Shown here: one piece after another, positions 15,534 to 22,224 of the stretch | Position numbering within the stretch: position 1 is the stretch's first letter | Layout of the letters: each line of letters opens with the position of its first letter | Assembly (NCBI GenBank): GCA_964555235.1 | Contig: CAZKRU010000057.1 | Span: 1 to 27,966, forward strand | From: CAZKRU01 sp964555235 | Lineage (GTDB): Bacteria; Verrucomicrobiota; Verrucomicrobiia; Methylacidiphilales; CAMAQI01 | Direction of reading: 5' to 3' | Length of the DNA: 27,966 nucleotides | The notes under the pieces: generated by a model | Seen by the model: only the letters and a program-made list of their open reading frames with translations | Databases searched by the model: none | Told to the model about the DNA's origin: nothing | Made by a program: the position numbers and the translations under genes

Positions 15534-16310
15534 TCACTCCACTTCTTCCGGCGTTTCGGGATTTCGAACTCCCCGCGCCAACATGATTTCGCCAAATTCG
15601 CCCTCTTGTACCGCATGGAGCTCTCCCTGACGCAACAACTCCAACAACGCCAAAAAGGTCACACCAACCTCAAAGCGTGTCGCTACTTCCGCAAAAAGCT
15701 CGGAGAATGCCGTCCGATCTTGAAAGGTAATCAGCTTGCGAATGAAATCCATCTTGTCGGCAACGGTATACTTTTCGAGGTAAAGTGACGCGCCATCCGG
15801 TTGGCTTCGGATCTTGGCAATGATCTTGTTGAGCGCATCCATCAACTCCAGAACACCGACCTGTCCCTTGTTCGGCTTGGCAACATTCCACGCCTCATTC
15901 CACTGAAAGTGACCGCGATGGTAGATCTTCTCCTGGTAATCGAGACGGGTCTCAAGATGATTCGCCGCCTCTTTGAACTTCTTGTACTCGACGAGCTGGC
16001 GGATCAATTCCCAACGGGGATCTTCCAATTCTTCGTCCTCTTCCAACAGCGGTGGCTGTTCAGTCTTCGGGAGGAGTGTTCGGCTTTTGATGTAAACGAG
16101 CGTCGCGGCCACCACCAAAAATTCTCCGGCGATTTCCAGATCCAACTGTTGCATCAAGTCCAGATATTCGAGGTACGGCTTGGTGATCTTTTCAATCGGA
16201 ATGTCGTAGATATCGACCTCCTCCTGTTTCACCAGGTAAAGCAAAAGATCCAGAGGACCTTCGAAAGTCGGAAGCTGGACCCGAAGGTCGGATGAGGGCT
16301 GATCGCTCAT
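15534..16310 (-). CDS. scpA: Segregation and condensation protein ScpA (kleisin)
   Basis: ScpA is the kleisin that bridges the SMC heads and binds ScpB. The 258-residue protein has the family N-terminus VQLPTFEGPLDLLLYLVKQ (about 9-27), then EEVDIYDIPIEKIT and YLDLMQQLDLEIAGEFLVVA. The C-terminal winged helix is at about residues 185-245 (FLALLELLRQGEL). Length is standard. It is the first gene of the minus-strand operon running down to 11277 and is divergent from ispA across 115 bases. No clear Shine-Dalgarno sequence is visible before the ATG. Confidence 0.96.
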   Translation of the reverse strand: MSDQPSSDLRVQLPTFEGPLDLLLYLVKQEEVDIYDIPIEKITKPYLEYLDLMQQLDLEIAGEFLVVAATLVYIKSRTLLPKTEQPPLLEEDEELEDPRWELIRQLVEYKKFKEAANHLETRLDYQEKIYHRGHFQWNEAWNVAKPNKGQVGVLELMDALNKIIAKIRSQPDGASLYLEKYTVADKMDFIRKLITFQDRTAFSELFAEVATRFEVGVTFLALLELLRQGELHAVQEGEFGEIMLARGVRNPETPEEVE

Positions 16311-16388
16311 AAAGGCGGGAATTCTGCGCGAAATCAGGAATCAATCAAGCTTCAGAATGGAAAATTTTCACCCCCCCTCATTTGAAAT

Positions 16389-16417
16389 TTGAATTTTGTG
16401 AGGATTTAGTCCATAAC
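16389..16417 (+). promoter_or_regulatory. Candidate promoter of ispA
   Basis: TTGAAT (16389-16394) and CATAAC (16412-16417) are separated by 17 bases, a sigma-70-like spacing with four or five of six matches in each box. The -10 box ends only eight bases before the ispA ATG and no Shine-Dalgarno sequence is present, so a leaderless or nearly leaderless message is possible. This is inference from sequence only. Confidence 0.35.
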
Positions 16418-16425
16418 CGCCCCCC

Positions 16426-17307
16426 ATGAACTTGGCACCCTACTGGTCTTCCCGTCAGAAAGAAATCGAACGAGCCCTCAATCGCTTCCTCCCTGACGAG
16501 AAAGTCCGCCCCTCCACCATTCACAAAGCCATGCGCTACAGCATTTTCGCCGGGGGAAAGCGACTTCGCCCCATCCTGGCCGTTGCTGCGGCTGAGTCGA
16601 TCTCCGGGAAATACACCAATGCCCTTCCCTCCGCCTGCGCCGTGGAGTGTATCCACACCTACTCCCTGATCCATGATGACCTCCCCTGCATGGATAATGA
16701 CGATTTTCGCCGGGGAAAGCCGACCAATCACAAGGTCTTTGGGGACGGAATCGCCGTTCTTGCGGGAGATGGACTCCTCACCCTCGCCTTTGAAATCACG
16801 GCAAAAACGGTTCCGACCTCACGCTATCCGATGGAAAATCTGATCAAGGAGCTCTCCTGGGCCGGAGGAAGCTTGGCTCTCATTGCCGGACAAGTCGGCG
16901 ATATTGAAGGCGAAGGGAAAAAGCATTCGTATGAAGATCTCCGTTGGATTCACGAACGCAAAACAGGAGCTCTCATTACCAGTTCTCTGCGTCTCGGTGC
17001 GATGTCGGCCAACGCTACGGAAACCGAGCTCAAAGCATTAACCAAATTTGGCCTAGCCCTCGGACTCGCCTTTCAAGTCATCGACGACATCCTTGATATC
17101 ACTCAAACCACCGAACAACTCGGCAAAAGTGCCGGAAAAGATGTCAAAGCTCAAAAGAGCACCTATCCCGCCCTCCTCGGACTGGAGGGCGCTCAAAAAG
17201 AAGCCGACCGCCTCACCCGCCTCGCCCGCGCTTCACTCAAACCCCTCGGGAAAAAGTCCCAAATCCTTCTCGCCATCGCCGACTACATGCTGGCTCGAAA
17301 GAACTGA
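16426..17307 (+). CDS. ispA: Farnesyl diphosphate synthase (trans-isoprenyl diphosphate synthase)
   Basis: This enzyme condenses IPP with DMAPP and GPP to farnesyl diphosphate, precursor of quinones and undecaprenyl phosphate. The 293-residue protein carries the first Asp-rich motif as HDDLPCMDNDDFRRG, with the two-residue insertion typical of bacterial FPP synthases. The second Asp-rich motif is FQVIDDILD. The GGKRLRP diphosphate-binding motif lies near residue 44. The residue five positions before the first motif is Tyr (CIHTYSLIHDD), as in E. coli IspA, which supports a C15 product. GGPP synthase activity is not excluded. It stands alone on the plus strand, divergent from scpA, and the pathway gene ispG is about 5 kb away. 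Confidence 0.93.
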   Translation: MNLAPYWSSRQKEIERALNRFLPDEKVRPSTIHKAMRYSIFAGGKRLRPILAVAAAESISGKYTNALPSACAVECIHTYSLIHDDLPCMDNDDFRRGKPTNHKVFGDGIAVLAGDGLLTLAFEITAKTVPTSRYPMENLIKELSWAGGSLALIAGQVGDIEGEGKKHSYEDLRWIHERKTGALITSSLRLGAMSANATETELKALTKFGLALGLAFQVIDDILDITQTTEQLGKSAGKDVKAQKSTYPALLGLEGAQKEADRLTRLARASLKPLGKKSQILLAIADYMLARKN

Positions 17308-17394
17308 TTTCTCGCTTTCTCGAAAAAGTTAAAGCCGTTTCTCCGCAGACTCGGCGATCTCTGCGCGAAAAATCATCCACCGAATAGACACACC
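17308..17394. repeat. Short spacer with a degenerate repeat
   Basis: CTCCGCAGACTCGGCGATCT then CTGCGCGAAAA (about 17341-17371) looks like another member of the decayed intergenic repeat classes seen elsewhere in the window. It lies between the converging ispA and anti-sigma genes. No intrinsic terminator with a T-tract is evident. Confidence 0.4.
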
Positions 17395-18120
17395 CTAAAA
17401 ATACCCTTTGATTTTCTCCAAGGGAACGTCGCCCGCCAGCAAGTAGCCATGCCTCCCATCACTCCACGAAGCGGTGCTCCATTTCCCTTGTGCCATAAAA
17501 ACCGGATGACCTTCGGGCGGAGCGCCCTGCAAATGCCGCAGGTCGACAATCATCAGATGAACTTCCCGATCCTTCTCCTCGCACTTGAAACAGATCATCG
17601 CCGCCGAAATCCCATTCACCTTTGCAACGCGACACCCAATCCCCTCGAGCGCTTGGAGTTTGGGGGGAAGCGTGTAATCGCTCGCGACGCCTTTCGCCGC
17701 AATCCAATGCCGAATCTCCGTCGGATCGGGAGATTTTAAGGAAAGGAAAAAGGGCGATTGAATAAAGTTCAAGGCGGCCGCTTCAAACTGAACTAGCTCG
17801 ACCGGTCCCTGCGGTTCGGAAGAACGGAAAAAGAATGAGAAGAAGAGTACCACGGAAGCGGCCAACGCCATCCAAGCCCCGGTCGAGACTCGGCGGCCTC
17901 TTCCCCTCGAACGGAGTCGCCCTCTCAATTCTTGTGGAATCGGTGATTCCGCCAATGCCCGTCGCACCTTTTGATCCCAAGCCTGCTCCTGCTCCCACCA
18001 TTTCTTGAGCTCCGGGTCCTTCTCCACGGCTGCCAATGCCTCCAGAAAAAGCGGATCCCGACGATCCTCCGACGATCCCGAATAAGCCCGGAGCACTTCC
18101 TTGATCCCCTGCTGGCTCAT
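17395..18120 (-). CDS. Putative membrane anti-sigma factor
   Basis: The 241-residue protein has a charged cytoplasmic N-terminal part (1-78), one transmembrane helix (about 80-98, ALAASVVLFFSFFF), and an extracytoplasmic C-terminal domain of about 140 residues. Its ATG overlaps the stop of the ECF sigma gene as ATGA, the usual layout for a sigma factor and its cognate anti-sigma. The zinc-binding HxxxCxxC motif of ZAS proteins is absent, so recognition relies on context and topology. The C-terminal domain (with MICFKCEEKDREVHLMIVD) may sense an envelope signal. The function is inferred from position, not from a recognised domain. Confidence 0.75.
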   Translation of the reverse strand: MSQQGIKEVLRAYSGSSEDRRDPLFLEALAAVEKDPELKKWWEQEQAWDQKVRRALAESPIPQELRGRLRSRGRGRRVSTGAWMALAASVVLFFSFFFRSSEPQGPVELVQFEAAALNFIQSPFFLSLKSPDPTEIRHWIAAKGVASDYTLPPKLQALEGIGCRVAKVNGISAAMICFKCEEKDREVHLMIVDLRHLQGAPPEGHPVFMAQGKWSTASWSDGRHGYLLAGDVPLEKIKGYF

Positions 18121-18614
18121 AATGCCTCCCCTTCGCTCAAGCTTTTCCGCAATGCTTGTTTCGCCCGCGAAATCCGGGACATGACCGTACCAATCGGAAT
18201 CTCCAAAATCTCCGCAATCTCTTTGTAGGAGATCTGCTGAACATAAAAGAGAGTCAGTGGAACCCGATAAACCTCATCCATGACTTTCAACGCGTCCATC
18301 ACCTGAGCCGCATCCAAAGCCCGGTCCGGCACCGGAATCTCTTCGGGAAGATCCAACTCGTCCCCCTCAATACTTTGGTGAGGATGCCGTTGTTGACGAC
18401 GATTCCCCCGTAAAAACTCCCGATAGAGCGTAGTAAAGAGCCACGTTTTGACTTTCGACAAATCTCGTAGTTGACCCCCCTTCGTCGCCCAAAGTAAAAA
18501 GGTCTGCTGGGTCAAGTCCGACGCGTCGGACTCTCTCCCCGAGAGACTCATCGCAAAGCGATAAAGCGACTGGTAATAGGTTTCCACAAGTTGGTCAAAA
18601 TCGAGCTCGGACAT
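18117..18614 (-). CDS. ECF-family RNA polymerase sigma factor
   Basis: The 165-residue sigma-70 family protein has only regions 2 and 4. Region 2 spans about 5-75, with YRFAMSLSGRESDASDLTQQ and the -10-recognition helix TFLLWATK...VKTWLFTTLYREFL. Region 4 spans about 105-160, with the -35-binding helix-turn-helix ISYKEIAEILEIPIGTVMSR. It directs polymerase to a small regulon and is probably held inactive by the adjacent membrane protein. The upstream sequence on the coding strand contains GGAATAAAACCC and TCTTA near the start, which might be an autoregulated ECF promoter, but this is weak. No Shine-Dalgarno sequence is obvious before the ATG. Confidence 0.94.
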   Translation of the reverse strand: MSELDFDQLVETYYQSLYRFAMSLSGRESDASDLTQQTFLLWATKGGQLRDLSKVKTWLFTTLYREFLRGNRRQQRHPHQSIEGDELDLPEEIPVPDRALDAAQVMDALKVMDEVYRVPLTLFYVQQISYKEIAEILEIPIGTVMSRISRAKQALRKSLSEGEAL

Positions 18615-18696
18615 AAGTAAGAGTCTGGGGGAAGGGTTTTATTCCAAAAAAACCTTTATTTCCGAATTCGAGTAATAACTTCACAGAACAGAGATT

Positions 18697-19020
18697 TCAT
18701 GCAGCGATTGCTTCAGGATGCTTTTTAACAACCTCCAAAAGCCGAAGCGCCGCCCCGCTTGGACTCCTAAGACCATTCTCCCAACTGATCAGTGTTACCT
18801 TCGGCACATTGAGCACCGAAGCAAAGATCGCCTGACTTGCTCCCAGTGATTTTCGAATCGCGACAATCTCTCGAGGCTTCATCGGCTTTACTGGAGGCGG
18901 GATTGAAAGCTTCTGTTGGCGAAGTACGTGTTTCTTGCCCGCTTTCAGAGTGTGAAGCCCCTCCACGGCAGCTCCTATCAAATCGGATCCGCTAAAAGAA
19001 TAAGTTAAGTTCTGTTTCAT
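18697..19020 (-). CDS. Helix-turn-helix antitoxin (HigA-like, XRE family)
   Basis: The 107-residue protein has a variable N-terminal half that probably contacts the toxin and a C-terminal XRE-type helix-turn-helix. The latter spans about 52-100: REIVAIRKSLGASQAIFASV, then LNVPKVTLISWENGLRSPSG. The SWExGxRxPsG pattern is typical of HigA/antitoxin regulators. Its ATG overlaps the toxin stop by four bases (ATGA), giving toxin-first order as in higBA. It should neutralise the toxin and repress the operon through the palindrome at 19365-19379. Confidence 0.9.
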   Translation of the reverse strand: MKQNLTYSFSGSDLIGAAVEGLHTLKAGKKHVLRQQKLSIPPPVKPMKPREIVAIRKSLGASQAIFASVLNVPKVTLISWENGLRSPSGAALRLLEVVKKHPEAIAA

Positions 19021-19355
19021 TTTCTGATCTCCTCTTTAATTTCATCCGCAAGCATTTTAAGCGTCCTCTTTTCCTGCGCACTTAAATCTGTCCGTTCGGC
19101 CTTTGTGTAAAGGGTCACCAAAACAACCGCATCGACTTCTTTGACGAGCAAATAGATAGCCCGAGCCCCACCGCTCTTCCCGCGGCCGGGCAACTTGACT
19201 CGTATTTTCCGAAATCCACCCGCTCCGACAATCACATTCCCCTTTTCAGGAGACTGCATTATTTCATTTTGAAGCGATCGAAGCACTTCACCATTACCAA
19301 CATCTAAGATCCTTTTTGTGAATGCTGGAAACTCGATAAACCAAAAACACTTCAT
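19017..19355 (-). CDS. RelE/HigB-like toxin
   Basis: The 112-residue protein looks like a RelE/ParE-superfamily ribosome-dependent mRNA interferase of the HigB2 type. The supporting stretch is VIVGAGGFRKIRVKLPGRGK, followed by SGGARAIYLLV and VVLVTLYTKAERTDLSAQEK. The pattern G.rKiR...gkGKsGG.R.iy is the family core, and the Lys/Arg residues there are the presumed catalytic and RNA-binding ones. The charged C-terminal helix (LKMLADEIKEEIR) is also typical. It is followed by an overlapping HTH antitoxin. Nothing suggests truncation, so the module is likely active. Confidence 0.92.
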   Translation of the reverse strand: MKCFWFIEFPAFTKRILDVGNGEVLRSLQNEIMQSPEKGNVIVGAGGFRKIRVKLPGRGKSGGARAIYLLVKEVDAVVLVTLYTKAERTDLSAQEKRTLKMLADEIKEEIRK

Positions 19356-19363
19356 TGAAGCAA

Positions 19364-19390
19364 GTTATACTAAGTATAATATAGTGTCAA
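19364..19390 (-). promoter_or_regulatory. Promoter and palindromic operator of the toxin-antitoxin operon
   Basis: On the minus strand TTGACA (19390-19385) is followed after 15 bases by TATAAC (19369-19364). The plus-strand sequence TTATACTAAGTATAA (19365-19379) is a perfect 7+1+7 palindrome lying in the spacer and over the -10 box, ten bases before the toxin ATG. This is the expected position for autorepression by the HTH antitoxin. The predicted transcription start is within a few bases of the ATG and no Shine-Dalgarno sequence exists, so the message may be nearly leaderless. Confidence 0.65.
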
Positions 19391-19417
19391 CAGATCGATA
19401 AGCCAAAAGTTTATTGG

Positions 19418-19652
19418 TGTCCAAAATAGAAATGCCCCGTCCATGAGAGTCTCTCTTCGAGCCCTTGGAGTCGTTGCGGTTAAATCGGATCGTTGAAGTT
19501 TTCACCCCGCCTGCAACGCTTTGCGTACCCGCCCGCATCGCTACGCGAAGCGTTGCGGGCGTGGGCAATGCGGGCAGGTCAAAACCGCGAAATCCTCCAA
19601 TTCAATCCCCCCCATCCGGTTTTACCTCTCCAATCAGACTTTATTTTGGACA
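19418..19652. mobile_element. Possible remnant of a small element with 11-bp inverted ends
   Basis: TGTCCAAAATA (19418-19428) and TATTTTGGACA (19642-19652) are perfect inverted repeats bounding 235 bp between the toxin-antitoxin promoter and the LTA-synthase-like gene. Ends starting with TG are common in insertion sequences. The interior has no transposase and is largely taken up by nested 36-bp palindromes. No target-site duplication is visible. It may be a MITE or an internally deleted insertion sequence, or the pairing may be chance. Confidence 0.35.
19506..19578. repeat. 36-bp palindromic element nested inside another copy of itself
   Basis: The outer copy is split into a left part of 22 bases (19506-19527: CCCGCCTGCAACGC then TTTGCGTA) and a right part of 14 bases (19565-19578: GCAATGCGGGCAGG). 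Together they make 36 bases, exactly the unit length seen at 11121-11156, in the opposite orientation. Between them lies the inner copy (19528-19564), beginning CCCGCCCGCATCGCTACGCG and ending TGCGGGCGTGG, 37 bases with one extra T. The inner copy therefore inserted into an older copy of the same element without a target duplication. Confidence 0.75.
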
Positions 19653-19665
19653 GAGATGCCAAAAA

Positions 19666-21576
19666 TCATTTCCCTATTTTCTCTTCTTCCCGCATCAGCA
19701 ACAGCGGACGAAGCTGCAGTCGTCGAAAAAGTGCGGTGGCCTGAAACTGCTCTCCTCGCTCTCCTTGCCGAAGGTTCTTCTCCTCTGGATCTTCCTTCAG
19801 GTCCGTTGATTTCACGGAATCCCTCCGGTCGTCGAGCGTGTACTTCACCCGATCACGAGAGATACTCACGACTTCACCCCGAAAAAGGTACGCATCCGAA
19901 AAAACGTATTTCCGCTTCACCGGTTTCGTTAAATCCTCTCCCGCCATCGGAGCGGGTTTCGAAGTGGGAATAAAACGCAACAAGGTCGGGAGAAGATCCA
20001 CATGAGAAGTCGGCAACTCGACCTCCTGAGGAGGAAAAAGATCTGGCTGATAAATCAACGCCGCCGAATGGATAATCTCTTCGTAAGACTGCATCCCGTG
20101 CATGAAGCTCTCCCGATGTTGCTCAAACCCCTCCCCATGATCGCCCACCACGACGAGAATCGTCTCTTTCATGCGTCCCGTCTCTTCCAACATCCGGACG
20201 AGTGCCTGAATCTGGGTATCCATCAGGTAGAGTCCATTATAATAGCGGGGCTGAAAATACTCCGCATAATTCCTGCTTTCTGGAAGGGTAAAACGTCGGA
20301 ATTCCGCTCCATTCTCCTCATAGTAAAAGTGAGGAACAAACGATTGGTAGATCGCAAAGAAACGGTCCCGCTTTCGAATCTCTTCCATGAAAAACTGAAA
20401 ACAACCGACCTCCTCACGTCGCTCCATGTGACTCGGCGCCCGGGGAATCGCTTTCAGTGCGTGAAAATCAAGAAGCTCGGGAAAACCGGAATTCTGAAAA
20501 ACACGAGTCGGAAAGAAAACTTCGCGCGGCGCCGGTCGAACCAGGAAGGGACGATAAGCTTCCGGGATCATCTGGTGAATCAAGGGAACGTCTGCCGATG
20601 CGGTTAGATAGGAATTGTTCAACGGGGCATAGCGGCCGGAAAAGAGCGCGTAGAGCGCCGGAGCCGTATTGTTCCCACTGGCATAGTGATTTTTTAACCA
20701 GACCCCCTTCTTAGAGAGCTCCTCAAAAAACGGCATGGGCACCTTTCCCTCGATCGATTTGTCAAAGGGGTAACTCGCCCCCATTGCCTCCACCACCACC
20801 ACCACCACATTCCAAGGTCGCGACCCTACCGCCGCATTGAAACGAATGGGCGCGGGGGTCGTCTCACCGGCCAGCAAAGGATCAATCCACTCCGGAGTCT
20901 TCCATTGAGAATCCAACGGCTTCACTTCCCAATCCAATCCCACTCGGGATCGACAGACCTCATAACTCAACTGAAGGAATCGCAATGGATTCATTTGAAC
21001 CGAAAGATCGGTATGATTCCCGTGCGGAAGCGGATCCAGAAGCGGCAAAAGTCCCAGGATTAAAATTCCCAAGATCATGATCCGGTGAGGGAGCGCCACC
21101 AAAAACCGCCGCCCGAGCGTCCAGATTAATGGAATCAACATCGCACTCAAAAACCAGGCCCCTCCCGCAAACCAAAGCCCGCTCCGGCTCGACATCTCCC
21201 ACGCCATTTTTAAGTTTGGATAACTCATACTGACAAAGAAATGACACGCACTGTAAAAATTTCCGAGATAGCCAAACGCCAGCGCAATCAATAAGAGGTA
21301 GCCAAATCCCTCCCCTAAAATCAACGCCACACGCTCGTGGCAGCGACGCAGGATCCCCTCTCCCAACGCTAAAACGAAAACCGCGATCAGGGTGATTTTT
21401 AGATCCTCGGTAAATCCCGTCGCAAAGGTCAAATAGGAACTCTCTTTTTGAAAGAAAATCCCGGGGATCACTTTTCCATAAAGAAGCACTCCGTAGGAAA
21501 TCCGATAAATCAAACTCAACAAAACTGCGACATAAAACCAAGCCAGCCACTTGCGATAATCCAAGCCGGCCCTCAT
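19666..21576 (-). CDS. Membrane-bound alkaline-phosphatase-superfamily transferase (LTA synthase/sulfatase-like)
   Basis: The 636-residue protein has about five N-terminal membrane helices (within residues 10-182) and a large extracytoplasmic sulfatase-fold domain (about 253-600). The metal and catalytic site can be traced: Glu263 in VVVEAMGASYP, nucleophile-position Thr304 in SGNNTAPALYALFSG, Asp479-His480 in VVGDHGEGFEQH, and His493. A Thr nucleophile with an N-terminal membrane domain is the pattern of LtaS, OpgB and phosphoethanolamine transferases rather than of true sulfatases, which use Cys or Ser. It probably moves a phospho-head group onto a lipid or glycan outside the membrane. Its ATG overlaps the CBM9-like gene's stop (ATGA). 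Exact substrate unknown. Confidence 0.85.
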   Translation of the reverse strand: MRAGLDYRKWLAWFYVAVLLSLIYRISYGVLLYGKVIPGIFFQKESSYLTFATGFTEDLKITLIAVFVLALGEGILRRCHERVALILGEGFGYLLLIALAFGYLGNFYSACHFFVSMSYPNLKMAWEMSSRSGLWFAGGAWFLSAMLIPLIWTLGRRFLVALPHRIMILGILILGLLPLLDPLPHGNHTDLSVQMNPLRFLQLSYEVCRSRVGLDWEVKPLDSQWKTPEWIDPLLAGETTPAPIRFNAAVGSRPWNVVVVVVEAMGASYPFDKSIEGKVPMPFFEELSKKGVWLKNHYASGNNTAPALYALFSGRYAPLNNSYLTASADVPLIHQMIPEAYRPFLVRPAPREVFFPTRVFQNSGFPELLDFHALKAIPRAPSHMERREEVGCFQFFMEEIRKRDRFFAIYQSFVPHFYYEENGAEFRRFTLPESRNYAEYFQPRYYNGLYLMDTQIQALVRMLEETGRMKETILVVVGDHGEGFEQHRESFMHGMQSYEEIIHSAALIYQPDLFPPQEVELPTSHVDLLPTLLRFIPTSKPAPMAGEDLTKPVKRKYVFSDAYLFRGEVVSISRDRVKYTLDDRRDSVKSTDLKEDPEEKNLRQGERGEQFQATALFRRLQLRPLLLMREEEKIGK

Positions 21577-22217
21577 TCAACAAGCCTTCCGACTCGCCAA
21601 TTCTCCACACGATGAAACCTCATGGCTTGAAGCGGCGAAGTGGAAGAGAGAACCGGACGGGGTTGGCCTTCCGTAAAGTCATAGCGAGAGATTGAAAAAC
21701 GGATCCGACTCCCTTCGCACAACGACTCATTAAATAGCGTCATTGGAATCTCGACTCCAATCGCCCACCGCTTCTCCTCGGGAAAAGGCCACACCTGACT
21801 TCGAATCAATTCCCCTTCCAACATGTAGGTCTCAAAGGTCATTCCCATAAAAACCAAACCCGGCTTCGGAAATCTCAACTGCAGGTGATGGTTATCCGGA
21901 GTGATATGAAATTCATAATAACCGACTTCGGATTCCGTTTTAATGAATATCTCCAAAACATCGCCCAACTCCCAGGTCCTCTGATTAAGACCGGTCGCGC
22001 GATTCACAAAGGATTCATCCTCCAACTCGGCAAGAACCCAGAAACTTTGCGAAGTCCATCCGATGCGAGCAACACCCGGTCGGAACCCGGGCTCAACCGT
22101 TTCCCTCCAGGCTTGAAGAAATTCAAGTTTCGGAACCGAGACAAAGGCCGAACGCCATTCCTCCAACGTTCTCCCAAAATCAAGATCCACCCGGGGAATC
22201 AACCATTCGTCAGACAC
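21573..22217 (-). CDS. Carbohydrate-binding family 9-like protein
   Basis: With the start chosen here the protein is 214 residues and almost entirely a CBM9-like beta-sandwich. ARIGWTSQSFWVLAELED, then WELGDVLEIFI and YYEFHITPDNHHLQLRFP are the characteristic strands of the carbohydrate-binding family 9-like domain found in many PVC and Bacteroidota proteins. No signal peptide is visible, which is odd for a sugar-binding module. I chose the GTG at 22217, eight bases after the ispG stop and preceded by GAGG. A GTG at 22274 gives 19 more residues but lacks a ribosome binding site and overlaps ispG by 50 bases. It is coupled to the LTA-synthase-like gene. Confidence 0.82.
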   Translation of the reverse strand: MSDEWLIPRVDLDFGRTLEEWRSAFVSVPKLEFLQAWRETVEPGFRPGVARIGWTSQSFWVLAELEDESFVNRATGLNQRTWELGDVLEIFIKTESEVGYYEFHITPDNHHLQLRFPKPGLVFMGMTFETYMLEGELIRSQVWPFPEEKRWAIGVEIPMTLFNESLCEGSRIRFSISRYDFTEGQPRPVLSSTSPLQAMRFHRVENWRVGRLVE

Positions 22218-22224
22218 CGCAACC

